The position numbers were made by a program, and so were the translations under genes. Of a DNA stretch of 64,000 bases, positions 33,349 to 42,320 are shown in pieces. The first letter of the stretch is position 1; every line of letters begins with the position of its first letter. The notes below the pieces were generated by a model. It was not told where the DNA came from. It worked only from the letters and a program-made list of their open reading frames with translations, and made no database searches. Origin of the DNA: Romboutsia weinsteinii (GTDB taxonomy: Bacteria; Bacillota; Clostridia; Peptostreptococcales; Peptostreptococcaceae); NCBI RefSeq assembly GCF_002250835.2, contig NZ_NOJY02000012.1:1-64000 (forward strand). Direction: 5' to 3'.

Positions 33349-34014
33349 TTATTTTAGTTTTTTGTATGCCAGGTCTCCTAGGCCTTGGATTATTTGAACT
33401 AATATTATAAGTACTGCTACTGTATAAAGTATTATTGCCGTATCGTTTCTCTGATGACCATAAGTAAGAGCTACACTTCCTATTCCTCCAGCTCCTACTG
33501 CACCTGCCATTGCTGTGTACCCAAGTATTGATATTACTGAAATAGTTACTCCAGACACTACAGAAGGCATAGCTTCTTTTATCATGACTTTAAAAATAAT
33601 TTGCCACTTCGTAGCTCCAAACGATTTTGCTGCTTCTATTAAGCCCTCATCTACCTCATTTAAAGCACCTTCAATTATTCTAGCTATAAATGGAGCTGCA
33701 CCTATTGTTATAGGCACTAAAGCAGCAGTTTCCCCTATTCTTGTACCTACTATTAATTTTGTTAAAGGCATAAGTGCTACTATAAGTATGATAAATGGAA
33801 AACTTCTAAAAATATTTACTACAAAACCTAAAGATTTATTTATAGTATGATTTGGACTTAATCCACTTGGCTTTGTTACTACTAATATAATTGCTAGTAT
33901 AAATCCTAGAATTGTCGCTAGTATTGCTGGTACTATTGTCATATATAATGTTTGTGATAATGCTTCTGGTAATATATCACTTAAAAATTCACTTAATGTC
34001 TCAAAATTAATCAT
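33349..34014 (-). CDS. metI: Methionine ABC transporter permease MetI
   Basis: A 221-residue permease with five membrane segments and the ATPase-contact loop ALNEVDEGLIEAAKSFGATKWQ (EAA motif). The FPFIILIVALMPLTK and GGIGSVALTYG sequences are typical of MetI. Its start overlaps metN by 8 bp, so the subunits are coupled. Part of the SAM-riboswitch-controlled importer. Confidence 0.95.
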   Translation of the reverse strand: MINFETLSEFLSDILPEALSQTLYMTIVPAILATILGFILAIILVVTKPSGLSPNHTINKSLGFVVNIFRSFPFIILIVALMPLTKLIVGTRIGETAALVPITIGAAPFIARIIEGALNEVDEGLIEAAKSFGATKWQIIFKVMIKEAMPSVVSGVTISVISILGYTAMAGAVGAGGIGSVALTYGHQRNDTAIILYTVAVLIILVQIIQGLGDLAYKKLK

Positions 34015-34972
34015 TTACTATTTCCTCCCATATTATGCCTTTGTTGTCTAGGTATCTTTTTACCGATTCTCCACTCTTATTACTTACATTTATAATAAGC
34101 GAGCCTAATATATCATCTCTGAATTTTTCTAATTTTCCAAAAACTATAGAGAAATCTATATCCAAATCTCTAGCCATCTTAGTAATAAGACTTTCGTTTG
34201 AAGTACCCTTAGGGAATAGTATTTTTATATTTGTTCCTTGTGGTAATACTATATTGTCTTCCCCAATTAATTTTCTTAATGCTTTTGTATTATGTAAAAA
34301 TATCTCTTCTGTTTCTCCAATTTCTAATACCTCTCCACCTTCCATTATCGCTACCTTAGTACAGATTTGCTTTATTACTTCCATCTGGTGAGTTACCATT
34401 ACTATCGTTATTCCTAATTTTTTATTAATATCTTTAAGTAAAGCTAGTATTGACTTTGTTGTATTTGGATCAAGTGCAGAAGTTGCTTCGTCACAAAGAA
34501 GTACTTTTGGATTTAATGCTAGTGCTCTTGCTATTGCTACTCTTTGTTTTTGACCTCCACTTAAGTTTCTAGGTTTTATATCTTTCTTATCCTTTATTCC
34601 TACTAGGTCTAAAAGTTCTAAAACTCGTTTATTTATATCTTCTTTAGAATATTTAAAACACTCTAGAGGTAAAGCAATATTTTCAAATACTGTCTTTCTT
34701 TCTAATAATGAAAAGTGCTGAAAAATCATACCTAACTCTTTTCTCATTTCTCTTAACTGTTTTTCATTTAATGTTCTTATCTCTTTATTGTTTACTAAAA
34801 TACTGCCTTCTTTGTAATCCTCCAAGCCATTTATACATCTAAGTAGTGTAGATTTCCCAGCTCCACTATGACCTATAATCCCAAAAATCTCACCATCTCG
34901 TATCTCCATATCTACACCTTTTAATACTTTGGTCTTACCATAGTATTTATTTACTTTCTTTATACATATCAT
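34007..34972 (-). CDS. metN: Methionine ABC transporter ATPase MetN
   Basis: A 321-residue ATPase. Walker A GHSGAGKSTLL, signature LSGGQKQRV, Walker B VLLCDEATSALDP and a C-terminal NIL/ACT-like domain (from about residue 245) that in MetN binds methionine and mediates trans-inhibition. The start at 34972 (MICIKKVNKYYG) follows GGGGG by 8 bases and matches the family N-terminus. A longer in-frame start would add an implausible hydrophobic stretch. First gene after the SAM-I riboswitch. Confidence 0.95.
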   Translation of the reverse strand: MICIKKVNKYYGKTKVLKGVDMEIRDGEIFGIIGHSGAGKSTLLRCINGLEDYKEGSILVNNKEIRTLNEKQLREMRKELGMIFQHFSLLERKTVFENIALPLECFKYSKEDINKRVLELLDLVGIKDKKDIKPRNLSGGQKQRVAIARALALNPKVLLCDEATSALDPNTTKSILALLKDINKKLGITIVMVTHQMEVIKQICTKVAIMEGGEVLEIGETEEIFLHNTKALRKLIGEDNIVLPQGTNIKILFPKGTSNESLITKMARDLDIDFSIVFGKLEKFRDDILGSLIINVSNKSGESVKRYLDNKGIIWEEIVND

Positions 34973-35004
34973 GTCAATTCCCCCTTGATTAAATTTTACT
35001 AAAT

Positions 35005-35040
35005 ATAATAATAAAAGCCTGAGTATAAACTCAGGCTTTA
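35005..35040 (-). terminator. SAM riboswitch terminator
   Basis: AAAGCCTGAGT/ACTCAGGCTTT stem with a T-rich tail on the minus strand. Expression platform between the aptamer and metN. Confidence 0.9.
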
Positions 35041-35049
35041 GAAAGCGAA

Positions 35050-35165
35050 TTATACTCATCTTTCAACTTTAATAAGTTGCTGGATTTAGCACCAATGTAT
35101 ATCAAATATATACTGGTTGCCGGGTTTCATAGGGCCAGTCCCTCCACCACTCTGGATAAGAAGTA
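35050..35165 (-). promoter_or_regulatory. SAM-I riboswitch (S box)
   Basis: On the minus strand the leader shows CTTATCCAGAGTGGTGGAGG, GACTGGCCCTATGAAACCCG, GCAACC and closes with GATGAG, the S-box core. SAM binding promotes the downstream terminator and shuts off metNIQ. Confidence 0.97.
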
Positions 35166-35240
35166 TTTAGTTTTGTTTTTGTTTTCTGATATGTTTTAAT
35201 ATTATAACAATTTCGAATCTATGTCAATAGAATTTTCTAA

Positions 35241-35837
35241 TTATTTTTTATCTTTTGTATTTATATCAAATCTAGTGTTCATTTCTTTTAGTCTTACGTT
35301 GAAATCATTTTTGAAGTCTTTTGTTGCTGTTGTAGCATCATTTACCATATTCATAAACTCATCTTTAGTTTTTGTATATGCATCTTTTGGTACTTCACCT
35401 AATTTTTTTATTCTTGTATCTAGTTCAGCTATTAACTTTTCACCTTCTGCTATTAATGCTTCGTTATCTTTTTTATCCTTTTCATCAGTTATATCTGTAT
35501 TTTTCTTAAGAGCATCTACAAATGATTGTATTTTGTCTTTACTGTCTGTATAAGCTTTTTTTACATCTGTTAAATAAGTTTCATTACCTGGGTATTCTTT
35601 TCCTTCAAACATTTTATTTCTACTTTCTACTGTCTCATATCCCATATAGTTATTTAAGCCTGAAAGATATTCATTATAATGCTTAGTATAATACTCTGAG
35701 TATGTATTATCATTTGTTGTAGTACTTTGTTCTTGTTTCGGCTCAGTTTTTGGTGTTTCAGTTTTTTTAGTACAAGCTACTGCTCCTATAGATAATGCTA
35801 TTGCTAATCCTAATGTTATTACTTTATTTTTATTCAT
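35241..35837 (-). CDS. Hypothetical lipoprotein (198 aa)
   Basis: A 198-residue exported protein with a signal peptide and lipobox (IGAVACTKK, Cys about 22). A Thr/Gln-rich linker is followed by a highly charged, all-helical domain (residues 50-195) with heptad-like spacing. No known domain recognised. AGGAGG-type ribosome binding site before the ATG. Monocistronic, between the met operon leader and a divergent Fur-boxed gene. Likely attached to the outer face of the membrane. Confidence 0.75.
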   Translation of the reverse strand: MNKNKVITLGLAIALSIGAVACTKKTETPKTEPKQEQSTTTNDNTYSEYYTKHYNEYLSGLNNYMGYETVESRNKMFEGKEYPGNETYLTDVKKAYTDSKDKIQSFVDALKKNTDITDEKDKKDNEALIAEGEKLIAELDTRIKKLGEVPKDAYTKTKDEFMNMVNDATTATKDFKNDFNVRLKEMNTRFDINTKDKK

Positions 35838-35936
35838 AGTATCCTCCTTAAAATTATGTTTATAATAATATCTATAAACCTATAAATTATTATCTCTAAA
35901 TTTTCCTTTTTTATTTATATTCCTTATTTATTTTTA

Positions 35937-35994
35937 TTGATATTAATTATCATTTGCGTTATAATAATTTTAAGTGATACTAATTTTCATTAAG
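35937..35994 (+). promoter_or_regulatory. Promoter and Fur-like box of the DUF3793 gene
   Basis: -35 TTGATA (35937-35942), 17-bp spacer, -10 TATAAT (35960-35965). Eleven bases on, GATACTAATTTTCATTAAG (35976-35994) matches about 13 of 19 Fur-box positions. Suggests induction under iron limitation. Confidence 0.6.
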
Positions 35995-36005
35995 GAGTGT
36001 TTAAA

Positions 36006-36599
36006 ATGACTTGTTGTAACTCATATTACTGTAAAAATAAAATAAATTCATCATATATAAAGTGGCTTATAGAACTGTTAGGTCCAGTGTTAATTGGTTC
36101 AAAACCATCTGAAATTATAAGTATACCTGCCCATGATGTTAATAAGGATAATAAATTCGAAGAAATAAATAAATATTTTAGTAAATGTAAAAAGATAGAT
36201 TTTATATCAATAGATAAGAATAATAAGGGTTTAAAGATACTATTTATCAATAAATACAGCCTAGAGAAACATCTTAAGTGTAAAAAGTCTCAAAATTTCC
36301 TAAAGTTTTTAGGCTATCCTGAGAAAGTAAGTGCAGATTCATATATTAAGCATTTAGTGAAAAAACTAGAAGGGGATACTTTCCCTGATGAGATAGGCGT
36401 ATTTTTAGGATATCCTATCAAAGATGTCGTAGGATTTATGGGATATGGTAAAAATGCTTGCTATAATACAAAGTATTGGAGAGTCTATGGTGACCCAAAG
36501 CCGTCAGAAGAGCTTTATACTAAGTTTTTATTTCATAGAGAGAAAATGAGAGAGCTACTTACAAATAGAGGTATAGATAGAGTAATCAATTTATTTTAA
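36006..36599 (+). CDS. DUF3793 family protein
   Basis: A 197-residue cytosolic protein of the DUF3793 family, common in Clostridia and without defined function. Features are an N-terminal CCNSYYCKNK, a central CPKC-poor helical region and the family motif GVFLGYPIKDVVGFMGYGKNAC. The ATG at 36006 follows AAGGAG. A Fur-like box overlaps its promoter region, so a role linked to iron status is inferred. Monocistronic with a strong terminator. Confidence 0.82.
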   Translation: MTCCNSYYCKNKINSSYIKWLIELLGPVLIGSKPSEIISIPAHDVNKDNKFEEINKYFSKCKKIDFISIDKNNKGLKILFINKYSLEKHLKCKKSQNFLKFLGYPEKVSADSYIKHLVKKLEGDTFPDEIGVFLGYPIKDVVGFMGYGKNACYNTKYWRVYGDPKPSEELYTKFLFHREKMRELLTNRGIDRVINLF

Positions 36600-36607
36600 A
36601 ACAAAAA

Positions 36608-36644
36608 AAACTTACAGACGAAATAATCATCTGTAAGTTTTTTT
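36608..36644 (+). terminator. Terminator of the DUF3793 gene
   Basis: AACTTACAGA/TCTGTAAGTT stem followed by seven T. Also fits the convergent LRAT-like gene because A runs precede it. Confidence 0.88.
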
Positions 36645-36649
36645 GTAAA

Positions 36650-37147
36650 TTAAATCTTCAGTTTTTTTATTGCAAAAAGTGCCTGTATTATTAAATTCAC
36701 TTGATATGACTCTTGTACACCTGTTTTGCACCATATTGCAAAGTACTCGCAGTTGTTTGAAGCAAGATTAAATTTTCTCTCACCAATTCTACTTCTAGCC
36801 CTTTTTACAGTTTCTTCTGGTGAATATATTCTGTAATCACTATTTCTCTTAAGCTTTAATAGCATATACATTGTAAATGCTATATCATCATACTCTCTTG
36901 ATAACTTCTGTATTTTAATTCTTTTAGGTTTAATAGACCTTTTCTTAGAAAATCTATATACATAATAATTATTTGCTCCTCCTAAAAATCTTTCTATACT
37001 TGTCTCAGCTATATACATATGTCTTAGAAACTTATCATCTTCTTTTCCATCATAATGTATGACATGATTATCATCTACATATATTCCAAAGTGATTATAT
37101 ATTCCATGATTTACACATATAACATCACCATATTTTGCCTTAATCAA
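36650..37147 (-). CDS. LRAT/NlpC-P60-fold protein
   Basis: A 165-residue protein with the permuted papain-like fold of the lecithin:retinol acyltransferase (H-rev107) group. The first block YGDVICVNHGIYNHFGIYV holds the catalytic His (19) and the second block NNCEYFAIWCKTG the nucleophile Cys (133), corresponding to the NCEHF motif. Family members are thiol acyltransferases or lipases acting on lipids or amides. A C-terminal hydrophobic segment (about 148-160) could bind membrane. Monocistronic; the substrate is unknown. Confidence 0.8.
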   Translation of the reverse strand: MIKAKYGDVICVNHGIYNHFGIYVDDNHVIHYDGKEDDKFLRHMYIAETSIERFLGGANNYYVYRFSKKRSIKPKRIKIQKLSREYDDIAFTMYMLLKLKRNSDYRIYSPEETVKRARSRIGERKFNLASNNCEYFAIWCKTGVQESYQVNLIIQALFAIKKLKI

Positions 37148-37216
37148 TGCAATCCCTCCGAAATAAACTTATATAAATAATTTATGAATTTATTTCGAAA
37201 TTGTTAAGACAATCTC

Positions 37217-39349
37217 TTAATTACATTTACTATATCCACACTGTAAGCAAATTGCACATCCACCTGTAGGTATAATACTTTCATTACCACACTCTGGACA
37301 TACAAATTTTTCTTGCGACTCTTCAGTAATAGCTATTTTATCATTAGCTAAATTACCATCTTTTATTTTTTTCTCTTTTTTAGGCTTATTGTTTAAAAGT
37401 ACCCCGCTTCTTTTACATCCATCTCTATAGATAGTAATTCCTTTTAAATCATTTTTCCAAGCATTAATATATATATCGTATACATCCTCTACAGTAGCCT
37501 CATATGGCAAGTTTATTGTTGATGAAATAGATGCATCAATGTAACTTTGCCAAGCTCTTTGCATCCTTATTCTCTCCTCAGGTTTTAATGTCATTGCTGT
37601 TACAAATATATCAGGTAGATTTTTTTCGTCTAATATATCATGTGCATCCATATATTCTTTAACTATAGGTGTATACACTTTGTAATATACATCTTCATCA
37701 TGGAGAGTTTCAGTCTTTCTTATATAAGATACATTAAATATAGGCTCAATGCCTCCACTTATACCTAGCATAGTGGATATAGAACCAGTAGGAGGTATAG
37801 TAAGTATTTGAGAATTTCTTAATCCATATAGTTCTACAAGCTCTTTTACATTTTCATCTATCCTATTCTTGAAGAATCTAGATTTTAGTATCGCTTCTTT
37901 GTTATAGTTTTCATAGGCTCCAAGATCTTTAGCCAGTAGTGCAGATTGCTTTACAGCACTGTTTAACATAGTCCTTGCTACTTCTTCACAAAGCTCTATA
38001 GATTCTTTTGATCCATATCTAATACCTAACTTTATGAGCATATCCGCTATTCCCATTACTCCTAATCCAATTTGTCTATACTCTCTTACAGCATTTCTTT
38101 GCTCCTCAAGTGGATGAAGCTCTAACCCTTCTTCCAATACTTCGTTTAATCCTATAACACCGTTTGTTACACAGTCTTTAAATTTATTAATATCAAATAT
38201 TGCATGTTCAGTAAATGGCTCAACAACAAATTCAGCCAAATTTATAGAACCCAATAAGCAACTTCCACCAGCTGGAAGAGGTTCTTCTGCACAAGGATTT
38301 ACTCCTGCATACTTAAATTTTTTATCTTCACTCAACAAATGATTATTTTCTATATTGTCCCAAAATAAGATTCCAGGTTCAGCAAAATCCCAGTTGTTAG
38401 CTATTAGCTTCATAAATAACTCATATGCATCGACTTCTTTAGTAATAGTTTCATTAGTCGATTCTACTTTAAACTTACATTCAAACTTAGATCTCGATTC
38501 TACAGCTTCCATAAATTTATCATTTATTCTTACTGATATATTAGCCTTGGTAACTCTATCTAAATCGGTCTTTATATCAATAAAGTCTTCAATATCAGGG
38601 TGATTAATATCCATAGAAATCATAAGTGCCCCACGTCTTCCTCTTTGACCAATTAAACCTGTAGTCATTGAGTAAAGGTCCATAAATGATACTGCACCAG
38701 TAGTAGTCTTTGCAGAATTATGCACCAATGCTCCATTGGGTCTGAGATTAGAAATATCAAAACCAACTCCACCCCCATAACTAAATGTTCTGGCTAACTT
38801 TTTTGCCGTATCAAATATCCCCTCAATACTGTCTTTAGGTGGTTCTAAGACATAACAATTAGAATAGGTTACTTTTATTCCATCACTCGGAAGACCTCTA
38901 TTTGCTAATATTCTTCCTGCAAATAAAAACTTACGATCTCTTATCAGTTTAGCAATTTTTTTATTTCCACCTGATATCCTTTCTATCCATTCATCAAATG
39001 ACTCATTTTCATATTGGTACTTATTAGCCCAAATAGATTTTTGAAGTTCATCACTCTTCCATTTTGCATTTCTAAACTCTGACCTTTTTTCCCTATATAA
39101 GATATATTTCTTGGCTATATCTTTTCTATTAGACTCCATAAGTAAAAACTCTACTTGGTCTTGTATATCCTCTACAGTTATTTCTTCCTCCTGAGAATTT
39201 ATCATATCCTCTACTTTGTCTGATATTAACTTTCCTATTTCTTTATCTATACCTAATTTACTGTTGATAGTAGACTTATATACTGCATGAGTTATTTTGT
39301 TTTTATCAAATACTTCTTTACTTCCATCTCTTTTTATAATATTTTTCAT
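37217..39349 (-). CDS. nrdJ: Class II (B12-dependent) ribonucleotide reductase
   Basis: Reduces ribonucleotides to deoxyribonucleotides using adenosylcobalamin. The 710-residue protein has an N-terminal ATP-cone (MKNIIKRDGSKEVFDKNKI...), then the barrel with TYSNCYVLEP (reducible Cys), NPCAEEPLPAGGSCLLGSIN (thiyl Cys and Glu) and PPTGSISTMLGISGG. The C-terminal zinc-ribbon and shuttle cysteines (CPECGNE...CAICLQCGYSKC) are typical of NrdJ. No NrdB/NrdF subunit or NrdG activase is near, fitting class II. Paired NrdR boxes lie upstream. Confidence 0.93.
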   Translation of the reverse strand: MKNIIKRDGSKEVFDKNKITHAVYKSTINSKLGIDKEIGKLISDKVEDMINSQEEEITVEDIQDQVEFLLMESNRKDIAKKYILYREKRSEFRNAKWKSDELQKSIWANKYQYENESFDEWIERISGGNKKIAKLIRDRKFLFAGRILANRGLPSDGIKVTYSNCYVLEPPKDSIEGIFDTAKKLARTFSYGGGVGFDISNLRPNGALVHNSAKTTTGAVSFMDLYSMTTGLIGQRGRRGALMISMDINHPDIEDFIDIKTDLDRVTKANISVRINDKFMEAVESRSKFECKFKVESTNETITKEVDAYELFMKLIANNWDFAEPGILFWDNIENNHLLSEDKKFKYAGVNPCAEEPLPAGGSCLLGSINLAEFVVEPFTEHAIFDINKFKDCVTNGVIGLNEVLEEGLELHPLEEQRNAVREYRQIGLGVMGIADMLIKLGIRYGSKESIELCEEVARTMLNSAVKQSALLAKDLGAYENYNKEAILKSRFFKNRIDENVKELVELYGLRNSQILTIPPTGSISTMLGISGGIEPIFNVSYIRKTETLHDEDVYYKVYTPIVKEYMDAHDILDEKNLPDIFVTAMTLKPEERIRMQRAWQSYIDASISSTINLPYEATVEDVYDIYINAWKNDLKGITIYRDGCKRSGVLLNNKPKKEKKIKDGNLANDKIAITEESQEKFVCPECGNESIIPTGGCAICLQCGYSKCN

Positions 39350-39419
39350 CTTAAGTTCTCCAAACTTTATATTTTGTTATTTTTTTAATACTTTATTAAT
39401 TCCCTGTATTTTTTTTTTA

Positions 39420-39476
39420 ACACTATATGTAGTATTTTCTTTTATTATTAATAGATTTTGACTTCTATATATAGAT
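39420..39476 (-). promoter_or_regulatory. Paired NrdR boxes upstream of nrdJ
   Basis: ACACTATATGTAGTAT (39420-39435) and ACTTCTATATATAGAT (39461-39476) are palindromic NrdR-box-like sites with TATATA centres 42 bp apart, four helical turns. This is one of the usual spacings for NrdR, which represses ribonucleotide reductase genes. The remaining 39350-39627 is AT-rich, with poly-A/T tracts and no other feature seen. Confidence 0.6.
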
Positions 39477-39627
39477 TTAAAATCAAGTTTTATTTTCAAC
39501 AAAATATTCTTTTTTAAAAATTTTATTTTTTTTTCAAATTATACCTTGCTTTTTTTTAAAATTGTTGTTATACTTATGAAACAGGCTTTAAAAGTTTGGA
39601 TTTTTAATAACATGGAGGTTTTTTCTT

Positions 39628-39828
39628 ATGAAAAACGGAATAGTAAAATGGTTTAACAGTGAAAAAGGATTTGGATTCATATCTGTAGAAGGTGGAGATG
39701 ACGTATTCGTACATTTCTCAGCTATACAAGGTGATGGATACAAGACTTTAGAAGAAGGGGAAAAAGTATCTTTCGACATAACTGAAGGAGCTAGAGGTCC
39801 TCAAGCTGAAAACGTAAACAGAATATAA
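39628..39828 (+). CDS. cspA: Cold-shock protein
   Basis: A 66-residue OB-fold RNA chaperone. RNP1 (KGFGFISV) and RNP2 (VFVHFSA) are intact. GGAGG lies 8 bases before the ATG. Single gene with an immediate terminator. A second cold-shock gene lies at 51575. The body is rich in preferred codons, as expected for an abundant protein. Confidence 0.95.
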   Translation: MKNGIVKWFNSEKGFGFISVEGGDDVFVHFSAIQGDGYKTLEEGEKVSFDITEGARGPQAENVNRI

Positions 39829-39849
39829 TTATATTTTAATATATAGTTA

Positions 39850-39882
39850 AGAAAAAGAAGCATGTATATGCTTCTTTTTTCT
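39850..39882 (+). terminator. cspA terminator
   Basis: AAAAAGAAGCAT/ATGCTTCTTTTTT hairpin with T tail. Confidence 0.88.
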
Positions 39883-40021
39883 TTGTTTTTATATAATTTT
39901 GATCCTTTAATAACCGATTCATTATAACTTGATTTTAATTTTGTTTCCTCATTTTTTTCATTTCTATCTTAATAAAATATGTAAAATAGTCTAATTACCT
40001 TTGATAGTTGTTAAATACGGC

Positions 40022-40237
40022 TTACATGATGACTTCTACATAGTCTGTGTAATAATCATACCTTTTGTTATCTACAAAGCTAGGAGAACACAAAACTTTT
40101 AGAATATAATAATTTTCATCTATTTCTTCATAATCTTTTATATAGTAATTGCCTATTATTTCGTTGAATTCTGAGTATGTTAATTTTCTCTTTTCTAATA
40201 AATATTTTAGACTGCTATATTCCTCTTCTAAATTCAT
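40022..40237 (-). CDS. Hypothetical protein (71 aa)
   Basis: A small acidic protein rich in Tyr and Glu (YEEIDENYYILKVL, RYDYYTDYVEVIM), with no membrane segment and no recognised domain. The start at 40237 (MNLEEEY) is 8 bases from AGGAG; an in-frame ATG 6 bases upstream is too close. Stands alone between cspA and a thioredoxin-like gene on the other strand. Confidence 0.6.
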   Translation of the reverse strand: MNLEEEYSSLKYLLEKRKLTYSEFNEIIGNYYIKDYEEIDENYYILKVLCSPSFVDNKRYDYYTDYVEVIM

Positions 40238-40381
40238 AATCATCTCTCCTCTGCACTATATATCTATATTTTCACATACAGTTTTTTTTATGTATAATTC
40301 CTAAACTTACATTTGTTTTTTATAGATAAAGAAATTAATTCATGTTAGTATAAAGTATAGAATAATATTTGGAGGTATTAT

Positions 40382-40882
40382 ATGGAAACAATGACTCTTG
40401 AAGAACTACTTGAAATAGGCGTTAATTTTGAAGCATCAGTAGGTATGGGAACTAAAAGCGAAAGAGCTAGAATCCCAAAAAACTATTCTCGTATAAACTT
40501 ATCTGATGATACGATAAATGAAATAATAAATATTGATAAAAAAATTACTTTTTTAGTTTCTGGTGAAATATGGTGTCCAGATTTCCAACTAAATGCAACT
40601 GTTTTACATAGGTTCTGTGAACTTAACCCTAACTTTGATATATCTGTAATAACAATGGCTAGAGGTAAGAAGTATCTTTCAAGTATATTAGGTAGAGATA
40701 AGGAAAGCTTTAAAGGACCTACAGTTGTTGCTTTGGATAAGGATTTAAATATCCTTGGTCAATTTGAAGAAAGACCAAAATCTGTACGTGCTATTGAAAA
40801 CTTTGAGGATATAAAGCTTGATTACTATAAAGGTAAATACCTTTTAGACAGTGCTTCTGATTTTTTAGAAATAATAAGATAA
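40382..40882 (+). CDS. Thioredoxin-like family protein
   Basis: A 166-residue cytosolic protein with a thioredoxin-type fold. The active-site region reads SGEIWCPDFQLNATVL, with one Cys where classical thioredoxins have CxxC, so it is not a standard disulfide reductase. The conserved cis-Pro region is GPTVVALDKDLNILGQF. It belongs to the WCPD subgroup common in Firmicutes, of uncertain function. GGAGG ribosome binding site; monocistronic. Confidence 0.82.
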   Translation: METMTLEELLEIGVNFEASVGMGTKSERARIPKNYSRINLSDDTINEIINIDKKITFLVSGEIWCPDFQLNATVLHRFCELNPNFDISVITMARGKKYLSSILGRDKESFKGPTVVALDKDLNILGQFEERPKSVRAIENFEDIKLDYYKGKYLLDSASDFLEIIR

Positions 40883-40948
40883 TTAAAGTTAACTTAGCTT
40901 GAGTTACTCTGTTGGCTAAACATCTCAAGTTTAAGTAATTTAAATTAC

Positions 40949-40993
40949 AAAAAAGTATCCCTTAAGTATAAACCTTAAGAGATACTTTTTTTA
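40949..40993. terminator. Terminator between thioredoxin-like gene and add
   Basis: AAAAAGTATCCCTTAAG/CTTAAGAGATACTTTTT stem with A and T runs on opposite sides. Serves both convergent genes. Confidence 0.88.
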
Positions 40994-41980
40994 TATTAAG
41001 CTTCTTAACCAATCTTTAGTATTACTATCTGCAAAACAAGCGTCTACTGCATTTAGATATATTTTACTATATTCTTCTATTCCCATATTAAATTCATCAA
41101 ATATTATGTTTAATTCATTAGTTAAATCAATATCTGATACAGTTCTATTATCCGTGCTTATAGTTACCAACATATCATCTTTGTAAAAATTATAAAACGG
41201 ATGCTTAGAAAAATTATTTATTGCTTTAGTCTGTACATTACTCGTTGGACACATCTCAAATACAATTTTTTTTGCCTTAGCTAGATCATAGGCTTCGTTA
41301 GTATCTTTAGTTCTTATTCCATGACCTATTCTTTCTGCCCCTAGTAAGTTTATTGCATCTAGCACGTTTTTCCCACTTGCTCCTTCACCTGCATGTATAG
41401 TAACCCTATAGCCTAAGCTTCTTGCTAAATCTATTGGCTCTTTATATATACTTGCAAACCCTTCTAACTCTATTCCACATAAATCTACTGCTACTACTCC
41501 TCTATTTAAATATTTTTCCCCTGCATTTACTACTGAAAAAGCTTCTTCAACGCTCATAGATCTCATACATCCTATTATTAAGTTAGATTTAATATCATAT
41601 ATTTTCTCAGCTTCATGCATACCTTCTAATACGCTTTCTATTATTTCTTCTAAACTTAACCCCTTTTGTCTATGCAAAGATGGCGCAAATCTTACCTCTA
41701 TATATTTTACATTTTCCCTAGCACAATCTTCTAACAACTCAAAAGCAATCCTTTTTAAACTAGACTTTGATTGCATTATTTTATTAGGTAAATCAAATCT
41801 TTTCAAATATTCTTCAAGAGATGTACAATCTTCAGGTACTTTAATAAGTGAGTCTAAAGTTTCAACTTCAAAACTTGGTAACTCAATATTTTCTTGCTTT
41901 GCAACCTCAATTATTGTATTTAACCTTACGCTTCCGTCTAAATGGCAATGTAATTCTATTTTAGGCAATTTTCTTAACAT
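40991..41980 (-). CDS. add: Adenosine deaminase
   Basis: Hydrolyses adenosine (or deoxyadenosine) to inosine and ammonia. The 329-residue metal-dependent TIM barrel has the zinc motif ELHCHLDGSVR, the third His in HAGEGA and the catalytic SDHSTD-like STDNRTVSD block with the Asp ligand. Length and motifs are complete. It is preceded by a purine riboswitch whose specificity base is U, indicating adenine control. Monocistronic. Confidence 0.95.
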   Translation of the reverse strand: MLRKLPKIELHCHLDGSVRLNTIIEVAKQENIELPSFEVETLDSLIKVPEDCTSLEEYLKRFDLPNKIMQSKSSLKRIAFELLEDCARENVKYIEVRFAPSLHRQKGLSLEEIIESVLEGMHEAEKIYDIKSNLIIGCMRSMSVEEAFSVVNAGEKYLNRGVVAVDLCGIELEGFASIYKEPIDLARSLGYRVTIHAGEGASGKNVLDAINLLGAERIGHGIRTKDTNEAYDLAKAKKIVFEMCPTSNVQTKAINNFSKHPFYNFYKDDMLVTISTDNRTVSDIDLTNELNIIFDEFNMGIEEYSKIYLNAVDACFADSNTKDWLRSLI

Positions 41981-42060
41981 GACAACATCTCCTTTTATTA
42001 TCTATTAGTATATTTAAATTTTTCAATTTATCTTCTTATTCATATGCTTATTTTTGTATA

Positions 42061-42169
42061 AAAAAATTTCTGACCACAAAGAAGGCGCAATAAATAGACC
42101 TTCTTCGTAATCAGAAATTTACGGTTTCTGGTAGATACACTAATCCTTATTATTAGTTTATACGAAAAA
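42061..42169 (-). promoter_or_regulatory. Adenine-type purine riboswitch with terminator (add leader)
   Basis: On the minus strand P1 (TTTTTCGTA/TACGAAGAA) encloses P2 ACTAAT/ATTAGT with loop AATAAGG, J2/3 TATCTACC, and P3 AGAAA/TTTCT with loop CCGTAAA. The position-74 base is T (GATTA, not GACTA), the adenine-specific form. The 3' strand of P1 also pairs into a long terminator ending TTTTTTT (42061-42122), so ligand binding should turn the gene on. The rest of 41981-42320 shows nothing further. Confidence 0.9.
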
Positions 42170-42320
42170 TATATTTCTATTATTCTATCTATTTTCCTAA
42201 CTATTGTCAATGATTATTCTTAATTTTTTCAAATATATTTTACTTTTGTACAAGTATATTTATACCTTCTTGTTAATATATTTAATATTAATATTTATTT
42301 TTTTATAAGGAGGAGGTTAA

